From the NCBI GenBank assembly GCA_003864495.1, contig ML133483.1:1-64000 (forward strand): 64,000 nt of DNA, in the 5' to 3' direction. Shown piece after piece: positions 1 through 11,579 of the stretch. The stretch comes from Nemopilema nomurai (taxonomy: Eukaryota > Cnidaria > Scyphozoa > Rhizostomeae > Rhizostomatidae). The position numbers and the translations under genes were made by a program. Under the pieces are notes generated by a model. That model saw only the letters and a program-made list of their open reading frames with translations, was not told the origin of the DNA and searched no databases. Numbering within the stretch: the first letter of the stretch is position 1; each line of letters starts with the position of its first letter.

Positions 1-2711
1 TCGTTCGCAGAAAATAGAGTGTATACATTGACAGCTGACAGGAAGTGCTTTTGTTCCTTGAGCAAAGAACACAGACATCTCAAAGGTTGATTAAAGTTTC
101 CACTTCTACACCTTCCATGAAATAGTTTATTGTAAGCCATTTTTGTGTATTAAGATACAAAATTTAGCGTACCTTTAACCTCAATTGAGAACGGAGTGTT
201 GTTTTTACACAAACGTAATCTAGAAACTTTTGATATATGATATGATATGATATGATATGATATGATATGATATGATATGATATGATATGATATGATATGA
301 TATGATATGATATGATATGATATGATATGATATGATATGATATGATATGATATGATATGATATGATATGATATGATATGATATGATATGATATGATATGA
401 TATGATATGATATGATATGATATGATATAAGGGCCAAAAGGTTTGCCAGAGCATTACAAAGTTTTCTGCAGCAAACTCAGTGAATGTAGATGAAATTCAA
501 ATAGTATTTTCAAGATATCAGGGAAAATCACTTACGCATTGATTGAAACTGACAAAGGAACTTTTGTCAAGGCTGTTCTTTCCCTCAAGGACTCTACCTG
601 CGGTGAATAAATTTATCAAGAAATTAGAATATTTTTCATACTACTCCATGGGTGTGCAGATATTATCATAAATTAGATACTAATCGTTCGATGCATTTAC
701 AGTAACGGCAATTTCAGAAGCTGCAGGCTAGAGATGCTATCGGGCTACAAAACTTCCCAAAAGCATGAAACAATGGTAACCATTTTTACACACTGGTATT
801 CCCAGAGAACAACAGTCATTATTTGGCATACTTCTCGAAACATCAGCTAGCATAATTTGTAGCTATTTCATACCCAGGAGTCACCAGCCCTTTACTATTA
901 ACAGACTTCAAACATTCTTCAAAATTACAACAATGTCATAACTGGCAAGACTTTTAATAGACAAACAATCTTTCAAATGGCCTCAGATCCAAAATTCACT
1001 CCTAGAATGACAGCTCAAAGCATGCGCAATTTAAAATTTCGACCAAAACTCGATTGGTATATTTTTCTTGTAAAATATAATTTGTTTTCGGTGGTTCTTG
1101 AAATCACTTGCTGTTAGTTCAAATGGATTTACAATCACTATTGTCGAGGACAAATAATGAATCAATGAAAGGATAAATCGTTGAACTGACGCGCATTTTG
1201 TTTATGTTCATAACCATAAACAATGAGCACAACTGCCTAACAACCTGTCAATATTTTCCTAAATCAAAACTCATTTAGAAGGCTTAACAAAACATTAAAG
1301 CAGGTGCGAAAAGTTTGAGGATAAAACAAAATTTCCATAGTTTTATCTGTTATCATGAATGTCGTAAATTCAACCTGTGGAAAATGCGTTCTTGAACTGT
1401 TGCTAAAGCATATTCTGTAGGCACTTGAGTCTAAATTCCAACATTTAGGCAGTTTGTGCCTTGAATGAGTATATCAAAAGAAGCTTTAAATTCAATAGCA
1501 AGCCCTTATTGCGAAAGACTATTGTAGAGCAAGTGTCAATAGAAATGCTTGACCTTTAGTCCATACTAAAGCTCAAATGAGAATATTGAACCTATCTGGT
1601 GATGCCTTTTGCTAAACGCCTCATAGCACTGTGCAATTCATTGACAAGCCCTCCCTTTAGCATTTCAAGCATGCGCATAGCCTATATTTAAAAACTCTTG
1701 AGAAGAGCAACTGCCAATTGCTTTGGAATCATACTTTACCAGGTTTCAATTCGTGTTTATAGCACAAATGAAAGACGTTCACCAGCCAAAGAAATTAGGG
1801 GTACAGAATGTTTCCGCTCCTTTAAATCAGAATGGTCATTTGGCCATTTTCCTACGTTTGCATACTCTGAGGAGTGTCATGCAAATAAAATTGATAGTAC
1901 ATGCAAAAATTATGTTTTCACTGTTTCTTTCTATTGTGAAATTTTGCACCACGAAACATTTGTAGCCGATAATCCAAAACTTTGTTTTACTATTTGGAAC
2001 TAAGAAGCCTTTGATGATAGGGAAACATCATCCCTTACCTATACCAACTGCAGAAGTAGTGACTACTACAAACAGAGTCTTAAGGATCTTTGATATATAG
2101 GATTTCGAATTTTGCAAGAGGTCATTGGTGACCCGAATGCGTCAAGAGCCCTAGACTGACCAACGAACCATCAAGAAAGGGAAACAATCTTAATGAAACT
2201 TTAACGATCTGGATTCTCAAATAAAAGGAAATAAGGCATAACTTGAGAAATTGAGAAAATAAGCCTTTCGAATGATAAATCTGTAGTTTATTACTACTGA
2301 CCTGGTTTTGCAACAGGGACAATGTACGTAGGTCCTGGAAAGAGAGCAGCCAAATTTGTCAATCACATATCTTGTGTTGTTCAGAAGTTCCTACATTACC
2401 AGTGAACCATTGAATAGCCTCAAGTTACAAGGTAAAACTTGTAATTTTGGAAATTTTAAATAGGTACGACATTTCCCAGGCACTACATTATGAATAATTT
2501 CAAACGCATCTTCAACTAAATGTTCCATTTCTCTTGAGTTTCAAGTCGAGGTGGTTTGATGCAAAAATTAACTTTGTTGAGAAAGCAAGAATTGGGCTTT
2601 GCATAAGCCTTGCTAAAGACTTATTTTGAAATGCAAATGCCCTTGATTGCTACAGATTAAACCCCACTTTCTTACAGTACTTCCAAACTGCAAATTGAGG
2701 CTTTTGCCTAC
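1..2711. other. Left edge, no certain gene
   Basis: Apart from the pentanucleotide satellite at 236-425, nothing is firmly identified. On the minus strand there are short open stretches with good splice borders (for example 536-597, with a gcag acceptor and gtaagt donor, and 2038-2095, encoding a hydrophobic stretch starting ILKTLFVVV). They may be 3' exons of the R7-RGS-like gene to the right, but I could not place them by homology. Confidence 0.4.
236..428. repeat. (TATGA)n pentanucleotide microsatellite
   Basis: About 38 uninterrupted head-to-tail copies of TATGA (TCATA on the other strand) from 236 to 425, followed by a degenerate unit. Perfect array with no variant units, so probably young and length-polymorphic. 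It makes artificial open frames reading YHIIS repeats on the minus strand; these are not genes. Confidence 0.97.
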
Positions 2712-2774
2712 CTTCCTTGAGAATCTGTTGCAAAATTGTTTTTCACCAACATCAAACGCATTGACACAGTCGCC
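2712..2774 (-). CDS. Possible RGS-domain exon of the R7-RGS-like gene
   Basis: A 63-bp minus-strand open stretch of 21 codons, phase 0 at both ends, bordered by a pyrimidine-rich acceptor (ttatttaag) and a gtaggc donor. It encodes GDCVNAFDVGEKQFCNRFSRK apart from its last residue or two; the part VGEKQFCNRF resembles the start of the R7 RGS domain, where human RGS7 has VGREQFLKFL. Just downstream (about 2535-2580) the minus strand reads LIFASNHLDLKL, like the RGS7 stretch LRFWLAVEDLKK, then needs a one-base frameshift to continue as VEDAFEII. The frameshift and the lost tryptophan suggest a degenerate or pseudogenised RGS domain. Could also be chance. Confidence 0.3.
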
Positions 2775-3711
2775 CTTAAATAAAGGAGTGAAATTACTGA
2801 TTGAACAAGTGATCAATTATTGCTGGCTCGTTCAATGCAGAAAAAGAAGGATTCAAAGCCATTAGGCCTTACCTAGAACCTAGCCCTTTTTTAAACCTCA
2901 ACACTAAATGCTACTTCGATCCGAAAAAGGTTGACGGCTATCCACAGACCTAGTTGCAAGCAAAAAGCAATCTGCTAATCACTAGAAATAACAAGATCTG
3001 CATTTGGCATGCATAATCTAAGGTTTAATAAAGAATAATTTGAGGGTCAAGTTACAGGTGGGTAATGTACTCTCCAGAATGAACTTTCTTCCTTTTCCGT
3101 TACACGCCTTTCCGACTTTTTTGAAGAAAGCACTATCCTGGATGATAAAGCAAAGAGTTGAAACTTGCAAAAATGTTTAAAGATTCTAAAACTGAATTTA
3201 AGACTGATTAGTCACAAAGTGGCTTTACAGAATCAGTCAAGCTTTACAGAATCTGTCTAAATTTCTTGGATCATTTATTTCTAATTTTCTGGTGCTTCCA
3301 CTCTCTTCAACTTTACTTTGAGACACTCTAACTAGCACCTCTACTCTTCACCTAACAGCTCTTTCTCTCTAAGTATAATTATCCAGTTCATATCCAGCGA
3401 GAGTCTTATTCTGCGTATACCGATCAGTATAGCTTTGTGCTGAAACAGTTTGTTGACAAAGCCCTAAACGAGTTATGCTATAGACATACAGATCAGGTGT
3501 GACCAAGCAACCCTTCAGTAGCAAGAGGGATTAGTAAAGAGCGTGTATATGTGACCGCGGCCCAAGTCCCTTCGCACTTCATAAAGATGCTGACCTGCCT
3601 CCCACAATTTTAAAGGCATTTCCCTGAGTTATGCTGGTCAAGATCTGTACGTCCAAGGCATTGACCTTTCTCTACTGTGTAAAACTGGTTAGGACAAGGT
3701 GTTAAACCGGC

Positions 3712-4027
3712 TTAACGAATTGCAAGGTACTTCTTTGAGTCACCGTTGTATCCAAATGTCGTGTTACAGAGCAAAGGTGGCTTGTCAAAGAGAGGTTGCC
3801 TATAGAACTGATAAAACCACTGATTTGGAAGAAAAGGCTGGCTGCAACCTGAGATGAACTCGTTCACGGACACCAATCTCTCAATACATTCTGACAGCGG
3901 TTTTACTTGAAGTCGTGGTTTCGGTGAATTAACATTTTCCTTATGAACCACGCTCTTTCCGTGTTGACACTGATATATAAATCCCCTCCATCTTTTGACA
4001 CGGTGAAATTGCGTGTTGTCTCTACAG
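3712..4027 (-). CDS. Possible GGL-linker exon of the R7-RGS-like gene
   Basis: A 104-codon minus-strand open stretch from a possible acceptor (gatagacag at 4028) to a TAA at 3712-3714, with more balanced base use than its surroundings. It begins CRDNTQFHRVKRW, which can be set against the R7 segment CQEKAYWLVHR, and later reads FISGCSQPFLPNQW, resembling RGS9 IMSGCLPSNPW. Entering with phase 2 from the exon ending at 5037 keeps the frame. No ATG is in frame, so it is an exon or a remnant rather than a stand-alone gene. The match is weak, and roughly 15 residues expected upstream are missing, so another exon or decay is implied. Confidence 0.35.
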
Positions 4028-4844
4028 CTGTCTATCAACTAAAGCACAAAATCCTGCTACAAGCACAAACTGCAGAAAAGAGATCACTATTCGGTGCATA
4101 AATATACTTAGAAATCTCATTATAAAATGATATGCTTTGGCTTCATTGTTCAATTTTAGGGGGAAGGCTCTAAAATTTTTCGTAAAATATTTTAATTTCA
4201 TCGTAAAGAACTACCGCATATCTCAGGCATTTTATGCTGATGCTCCTCCCCAATCGCAAATCCCTGCGTGGCATCCCGATAACACAGAGAGAGTAACAAG
4301 CAGACATTTCTTTTGGATTAATAAACTATGAAGAAAGGTAAGATTCGGATAATCGTTGCTGCTTCGGAGGACAGGACTTCTCTGACTAACGTTGTTTCTA
4401 CTCTAACAAATAGGCATGTTTATTGGAATTAATTTGGTGCAGTTTCTTGCATTTTATTTGTCGATGGAAACCTCGTACAAACAATCGAAACAATTGGATA
4501 ATTAAAAGGTAATGAAAAGGTACAACAGTGCAAGATCTTCAATTCGCTGGAAAAAAAATTTAATCTGGGCTTTGTGTTGTTTAAAGCAGGATCACAGTGC
4601 GGCTCAAATTCCAAAGAGTTCTTTGAAGTTGTTGATCGTACAAAGTTATGTTTTACAAAAATATCAAAATATGAAATTCTTGAATACGGTCAAAATTTTC
4701 CCAATGAAAACTTATTAGTGATTGGGTATGTTAGTGATCGTATGATTTGGATTCTCCCAGTTCATGCAATTGTTGGTGTAGGGTTGCACTAATCTATGAC
4801 CTTCGCTGCATTGGAAATCTGTTGTAACTTGTTCTATTCAGATT

Positions 4845-5030
4845 GGAAAGACCAAACAGGGCAGCATAGTGATCGCAATCAAAAGCTAACGGAAAGACCA
4901 AACAGGGCAGCATAGTGATCGCAATCAAAAGCTAACGGAAAGACCAAACAGGGCAGCATAGTGATCGCAATCAAAAGCTAACGGAAAGACCAAACAGGGC
5001 AGCATAGTGATCGCAATCAAAAGCTAACGG
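4845..5030. repeat. 46-bp minisatellite, four identical copies
   Basis: Unit GGAAAGACCAAACAGGGCAG... of 46 bp repeated exactly at 4845, 4891, 4937 and 4983, plus two bases of a fifth unit. All four copies are identical to the base, indicating recent expansion. On the minus strand the array starts about six bases inside the intron that follows the RGS-like exon 5037-5113. Confidence 0.97.
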
Positions 5031-5036
5031 ACATAC

Positions 5037-8000
5037 TTGCTTTGTTCCTCGGCCTTTTGTAAGATACCTTTCCAATTGGTGCCGAAGAGTTCGTATAGTT
5101 TGTTAAAATGCAACTGAAAACAGAGTAGATATGTAATGACATTATTTGAAAGTTTGGCTCAGGGGGAGCAAAAGATCACAGAGGACTACAAATTGCATAC
5201 CCAAGGATAACACAATGCCTACGGTGCTTTTAGTTAGTGAATTCCACTCAGAATCTTGTACGGTCATGCATTTTATTCCATCTAAAATCTAAGGCTTGTG
5301 GGTAAAGAAAAAGGATATTCGAAGACGATAAATCAAGACCTAAGGTTCAAATGACTTAATTCAATCATTCGTGGCAATGTCACATCCCACACAGCCCCTC
5401 AATATTTACGCCCCTGGATACCATTGCACTTGATCCGTTCTGCAAATAAAAGAAACAAAATTCCAAAACCTTTTCGTGAGAAAGTAATCCATCCTTGCCT
5501 TTAGACAATAATTTCTTTTTTGTCAGGTACACACCTGGTTATGTAGAAAGTAAAGTATTACGTGTTGCAGACCAAGTTCGCATACATTTCAAAACACCAC
5601 ATTTTACATCATTCAAAAAGCATGAAAGGATGATAACGATGATAACGAAAGGAAACGAAAAATGTCAAGGGTTCAAGAATCATTACCAAATAGAATTTTA
5701 AAATGTTGCGTTACCAAAATCCTATCTTTAGAATTTTTGAAAGTAAACTTCATAACATAAACGATGACCGTGAAATACTCCAAACCTGCAAGATTTGCTA
5801 AATATGTCTAAAATCGCCTGAGACATGGCCATGAACAGAGACCGAAATACAGAAGTTTGACGGCGAAAGATCCAATACACATTTGGCCATATCTCTGTCA
5901 ATTTGTAACATAATTGAGTAATTTTGTCAACTTAGATGCATTTAACGATGCACTTTCGTGCTATGGAATCCAAATGAAAAAATTCTTAAAATAGACTTTG
6001 TGACGTATGCACTTTAGAACTCTATTAGGTGACAAACTAGCCCCAAAAAGCCTGCTGCGCGGGCTTTGCCCCTCATCAGGACTTGACGAAACCCTCTAAC
6101 GCTACCCCAAATAATCAAGCAGATTAGCCTTGGAAAGACAAGAGCCTCAAATCGAAGCCAAGAGTGACGTCACACACGAGTGACACTTGAAAAAAACTGA
6201 AGCCAAGTGTGGATGAATAATGATTTGCAATTTCTTCTTCCTACGATTTGCATATAATTTTGTATAAAGCTTATGAATTTCTGTTGTTTTCAGGTGCAGT
6301 GAGACTGAGTAGTGGCAAGCAGCCGCTAACGGGGTCATTCCATATCAAATTTACCCTGCTTGGAATTTGCCCCTATCAAATTTCCTTTAACAATTTATGG
6401 CGGGACTGAAAAAAGAACGCCTCTTCGACACGTCCATGATGGATTGCAAAGCATGAACCGCCTACGCAGCGGTCGTATAAACATCTTTCACCTTGTGTTT
6501 TCAGAATAACATGAAGCTCATTTCAGAATATCCTTTTCTGTTGTTTTTCTTACTAACTCTCAGACCAAAATGATACGGTTTTAAACAGTCTGTTAGACAA
6601 CTTTATGGCTTAGACAAAGCTTTCTCATGAGTCAAATTAAAAATTCAATCATTACTGTATTCCTCTTCGCTGACAATCGGCTGGTGAGATGGCCAGAACT
6701 TTGAATTCTATAAAAGAAAGTAAAGTTTTATCATTTCAATTTGACAGGTCGAGACTTTAACAAACCACGGCACTTGGCAATAGAGTCTGCTCTGGTGGAA
6801 ATTTTGTAAAATGACATGCAATCGTCATTTATAAGTTGATGTTCAAATCCCTACTTTTTGATCAGTTCCCTGTATCCTTTGCTAACTGCTATTTTGCCTT
6901 TTTAAAGACAAATACAGCTAAGAATTATGCTAGAAGAAGTAGCTGCTGTAAGGCGAAGAAAAGTAAACGAATTTGCACCTGAAATTTGTAAAGGGTTCCA
7001 TCATCCTTCATTATTAAAGGACCATTCTGTCCATCCACAGGGTAGATGTACCCATAATGCAACAGCTGGTTTCCTAGGTTCTGAGCTTCAGCTAAAGGGA
7101 CAAAAAGCACGCTCAGTTTTTAGGCCTAAGTTATAGGCGAACATACCAGGTTCACTTCCAAACTTCTGAATGCTTCTAACATCGACATGTGCCTCTCACA
7201 AGCAGCTTTTCGAAGGCAATAGCTCCTACTCGAAAAAGATCTGTACACTAACATTCTTTCATAGGCAATTAAAATTATTCTTCTTGGAGTTTCACTCCAA
7301 TGTTCTGTGACAAATGGTGGCAGAAAAGGGCAAGTATTTTACAGGGAATTTGGGAAGCTGGACAAACACAGCCCAAAAATTAAAGCAGCAAGGAAACATG
7401 CCATCATCAGGGGCTAAAAGCAACTCAATAGTTTTGGTAGCCACGTGGTATGCTTCTGAAATATGTACGTTCATGCTTGAAATGCATAGCACTTCAGAAA
7501 ATATTTTCAAGATACAGAACATTGCAGATATAACATGGGAAAGCTGGTACAATGTGTTTCGAGAGGAGTGCATTTAACTCACCGTTTTCTGAAATCCCAA
7601 ACAGGCTCTTGACAGCCAGTAGCAGATCGGCCCCTGTTCAGAAAAATACTCTTTAGATACATCTTTAAAAAGCGTAGAAATCTCCACGCTTCACCGGAAT
7701 CGAAGATCTAATTCAGCCCACCTTGAGAAGAGCATCGCCCAACGTGCAAACGGTTGGAACACATGTTGACGAAACGAGGTGGTCAGTCGTACAGCTCTGC
7801 CTATAATACGTCGACCAATGATTATTACTGCTTCTCAACTGATGCATAGCAGAGAATTAATAAAAAATCCCTTTCTTACTTTTCTATGTTTAATTGAATC
7901 CTACGATTTCTTGCCATACTCAGTACCCATACTTGCCCTATTTTTGTGCCGAGAAAGGTAGCAGCACCCTTAACATTATAGAGAACTTTAGATTACTTAG

Positions 8001-9739
8001 TCAAGGCACCGTTTATAAACGTATGGCAATCGTACCAGGTATTTACAACAGAAAAAGGGGATCTGCAACGGCCTATGAAAGTAGTCCTCCCTACTGTTTA
8101 GGAGCACTTCGGGAGCTCTTCACGTCACTAAAGTAGCTAATTCTTCTAAGGCGGTTTTTATGAAATTAGAGACGAATGGGCATACTCATAGGTGCCTAAT
8201 AAAAGCGGGGTCGGAATAAGCGAGGGGATTGGAAGAAGGAGGAAAAATACGAAGCAAATGGGGTCACAATTAAGACGAGCTCAGTCGGGAATTGAAAAAA
8301 GGCTAATTCCAATTAAGAGCTGGAGAGTTTTTGGAAAAAATGAAGAGTAAGTGGTTATAATAGTCCTTGTAAGAGCTTTGGGGTAAGGGGGGTTGGAAAA
8401 AATCAAAAATTAATAAGCTAGGAACTTGTTTATTAGGCACCTAAGAGTTAACCTAATTCGATGCAATCTTCGCCTGAATATCATAAGTTACTGCGACATA
8501 CGTTATGCTAATGGCAGCATGCAATTGCCCAGCCTTTTCTATTTCCTATTCTCTTGATAATGTCATCTCTTGATAGACTCAGAATTTTTGGGCACTGCCT
8601 TTAGCTTTTGGAAGCTCCTCGTAGTTTTAAAGCAGGGTGGCATTGGAGAGTTTTTCATACTTGGACAGAGCTAATTTGGATACACACCACAAAGAAGCCG
8701 CACTTGCGCGAAATCTGTTCTGTCTCCAATGATGCCGAAATCGACTCAAGGTTTGCATCAAGACGGGTCTTGTCAATGTTTCCTGCTACTTCCTCTTTCC
8801 ATAACTGCACAAATTTTGCAGTTCAATAATAACTGACCTGACTGAACAAATAGTCCTACCCTTGAACAGCTAATCAGGCATTTCATTTGGCGTAAATTGA
8901 AACATAAAAATGGGCTCTGGAACTTGGGATCAGTGAATGCGCTAGAGGGAGAGGGCAAGGGAGATTATAGCCTCTCCCCAACCAGACCCCACCCATTGGA
9001 AGGTAAACAAAGAAAATTTCAAAACTTTTTGGAGAGAATTTTGGTATAAAAACTATTCTCACCTAAAATAAGTCCAGCTCAAAATAGCTTCTGATTCTTG
9101 TTGGTTAAATTCATGTCTTAATTAATATCCTAATCTTTATGCTTGTGCATCTTAATGCAACGTTTTCTCGCCGATTCCTTAAGTACTTTCCAGACTTTAA
9201 AAAACCTTCAAGATAATCATCACAGGGAGCTGACGCGCGCTTTCCATCTTTATCACACCCTCTTTAGTACCCATAAGCAACTACTTGGATCAGCTTTTGC
9301 CACTGCTATGTACCCTGAGGATTTCCTCATAAACGATTTTACTTATTTATTATACATGCGAACAAGCTTAGAAGAGCTGCACTTTATGGTAAGAGATTTT
9401 CAGTTCTTGATCCAAAATTGAAAAGAGACGTTTCATCTTGAAAGTTGAATTCAATGTAAAAGCTCTGACATTCATCATATGCCTGATTTGACAAAAATTC
9501 TCGAAATTCGATTCTATTATTGTGCTAAATATTACCTAAGTTGTATGAAGATTCTTCAGTATCTTCAAAAATTGGTTCTATTAATGATCAGTTTTCCTTC
9601 TAATCTAAACAATCTAAAGAAGCTGCAAGAAGAATTACATACCTGTAAACGTGATTCCATTTGATGTGGCATGAAACTTTCGATCTTGCTTCACTTTTAC
9701 CCCGCCAAATCCAGAGAGCTTTCTCACGGCCTTCTCGAT
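5037..9739 (-). CDS. R7-family RGS protein (RGS9/RGS7-like), DEP-DHEX exons, partial
   Basis: R7 RGS proteins bind Gbeta5 and speed GTP hydrolysis by Gi/o alpha subunits; the DEP-DHEX module docks membrane anchors (family knowledge). Exons on the minus strand: 9643-9739, 9063-9090, 6979-7111, 6656-6707, 5715-5785, 5037-5113. Phases join throughout. Visible signatures: GVKVKQDRKFHATSNG then FTG (DEP start), EAILSWTYF aligning with SDVLQWIVQ of RGS9, EAQNLGNQLLHYGYIYP nearly as in RGS9, MKDDGTLYKFQ, FWPS, and W followed ten residues later by EEQ as in the DHEX helix. Spacings match human RGS9 within a few residues. The 9063-9090 exon is only 28 bp and the 7111 acceptor is weak, so a small alternative exon is possible. 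The initiating exon was not found; the GGL and RGS parts (below 4.1 kb) are doubtful. Could be a divergent gene or a decaying one. Confidence 0.6.
8191..8441. mobile_element. 251-bp MITE-like element with terminal inverted repeats
   Basis: The ends are perfect inverted repeats: GGTGCCTAATAAA at 8191-8203 and TTTATTAGGCACC at 8429-8441. Both ends are flanked by TA (8189-8190 and 8442-8443), the target duplication of Tc1/mariner-type transposases. The interior is purine-rich with no open frame, so it is a non-autonomous element moved in trans. It sits inside an intron of the RGS-like gene. Confidence 0.75.
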
Positions 9740-11579
9740 CTAAAAGGGAAATCTTCAAGTTCGACATCGGCTTCATAACTATTTTGAGCAAAAATGTGGT
9801 TCTTATTTCGATGTATAAACAAGGATTGATGTTGCGCGAGGAATTGTGACTAAAATAATCAGAGAAATGTACCACAACTATACATGCCCTAAAGACACGC
9901 CTCAGTGGAGCTAATTAAAGGAAGATTGATAACAAAGACTATATATCCAAAAGTAGTAGCAAATTGTAATTTCGATTCATGCGATACTGGCAGCATACAC
10001 GAACCCTTTCAAACAGTTTCGTGTCCACAAAATCCTCGCCTATCTCATCGAAGCTGAACGCCGTCAACATTTTGAAGAACTGTCTCGTGAGGCCAGCAAA
10101 ACATTCTCCAATCTGTTTGTCCCAACTGTTATCACTTAGCCTTTTCTTCTGGTGAACGTCACAGTTTCAGAAACATAATTCGTTGCTCGATTAACGACCA
10201 CACAAGCCAGTCCACTCTTACTTTGAGGTATTTTGACGGGGGACCTTTTTCACAAATTACTGACAAATCCTGGTTGTGGAATGATCGGCCCTTCTTATCA
10301 GGTCCTTCAACGCCTTCAAACTCTCTTGGGTCTGTTTCCCGGCAAGCCCAACTCCATAGTAACACTGCTTAAGATATCCTGAGACCTGTCTTCTGCTTTC
10401 TCTACTTCCTTCCACTTTCGTCGCCACAAGTTTGGGATCCCCGAAGACATCAAACTAGACTGAAAGGACTTGTACAGTGTCGACCCTTGAAAATCAAGTT
10501 AATAATGGCCGTAGTTTTAATGGAACTCAAACAGTCATGGCCTAAGTTGCCCACAAAATTGACCCTTCGCTTTATTTACTCTTCTAAGCCTGTCAAGGAA
10601 ATGTTTGCTGAACAATAATACCCAGTCGAATTAGACGGATCAAGTTAACTTCTGTTCGTAAATACTGTAAATTCCCTTTTAAATACTGGAATTTTCCCGG
10701 GGTGCTTATTGTTTCCCAGCACTTCAAAGGGGGGCTTGTAAGAGAGGGGGGCTAAATTGAAAGGGAGGGCTTAATTAACATTTTGTAATAAAAACAATTC
10801 ACAGTTCAAAAACAAGACGCATTTTGCAAAATGAAAGAAACATTAAATCAGACTTCTACATTAATAATACTTTCATCATTATCTTCAGCAATTATTAACT
10901 CTATAAATGTCCTCTTGGGCCATGTCGTCTTCTTAAATCAAACATCCAAAAGGGTCGACTTCATCCCTCTGATTACCAATGGCAAGTAATTTTGGCATCA
11001 GATAATTTCCGTTTGGAGGGCCTAAATTGAAAGGGGGGCTTATTTAATTTTTTTTTCTAAAAGGGGGGGGGCTAGTAAGAGAGAGGGGTTTATTTGAGAG
11101 GGGGCTTAAAAGATAATTTACGGTATATCTCAGAGGTAATAATACGTACAACCTGAGGGTAGCTGCCTTAAGGATATTGCTGTCGGCCATTTTCGCTTCA
11201 ATTTAGAGTCATTCCAATTCTTCTGAAACTAATACAGCCTACAAAAGGTCAAATAGCAATAGTCAGAGCTCGGGACTACATATAAAACGACGTACAATGT
11301 TTTCTACAACCCACACAATGATGTACCCCAGTCAGCTGCACTACACAAATTTACAATCCGCACCGTAAAATTATAGGATATTTGTCAATTTCTCTTGAAG
11401 GCAAAACAAATTTAAATTAGAAAAACATTTTGAAAATAGTGCCAGAATCCCTAACAAGGTAACACAACACTGAGAACCTCCTTTCCAAAATGAGGTTTCC
11501 AAATAGTGTCAATTGAAAACTGTCTTTTCCATGAAGTCCTGTCGTCAAATTTATTAATTCAAACAAAGTTTTGTTAGCT
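9740..11579. other. Intergenic region upstream of GPANK1
   Basis: Contains a GC-richer, coding-looking but stop-riddled stretch at about 9990-10440 (fragments such as VHKILAYLIEAERRQHFEE on the plus strand), probably a degraded repeat or pseudogene I could not name, and the G-run MITE at 10662-11126. The first exon of the RGS-like gene should lie here but was not recognised. Confidence 0.4.
10662..11126. mobile_element. Degenerate MITE-like element with G-run modules
   Basis: Imperfect terminal inverted repeats: ATACTGTAAATTCCCTT at 10662 and the reverse complement of ATACCGTAAATTATCTT ending at 11126 (14 of 17 match). Inside, a G-rich module (GTAAGAGAGGGG with CTAAATTGAAAGG nearby) occurs twice, near 10736-10775 and 11018-11085. 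No open frame. Older than the element at 8.2 kb, judging by the diverged ends. Confidence 0.5.

Noticed and set aside
150..454. Long minus-strand frames of YHIIS repeats
   Set aside because: Translation of the TATGA microsatellite, not a protein gene.
2303..2440. LRR-like fragments (LRTLSLLQNQ, NLRLFNGSL) suggesting a leucine-rich receptor
   Set aside because: Fragments too short, no repeat periodicity, and stops between them; RGS homology upstream explains the locus better.
7157..7764. Three minus-strand open stretches with good splice borders (7157-7218, 7583-7633, 7690-7764)
   Set aside because: They lie in the RGS-like intron, several frames of each are open, and no combination joined the DEP exons in phase; the Kazal-like look of SYCLRKAACERH was not backed by the rest of a domain.
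8705..8804. Minus-strand stretch WKEEVAGNIDKTRLDANLES
   Set aside because: Protein-like and after a gtgcag acceptor, but no family match and not in phase with neighbours; possibly a degraded repeat.
9143..9421. 92-codon plus-strand frame
   Set aside because: Non-ATG start, no family resemblance, no splice or polyA support, inside an intron of the RGS-like gene.
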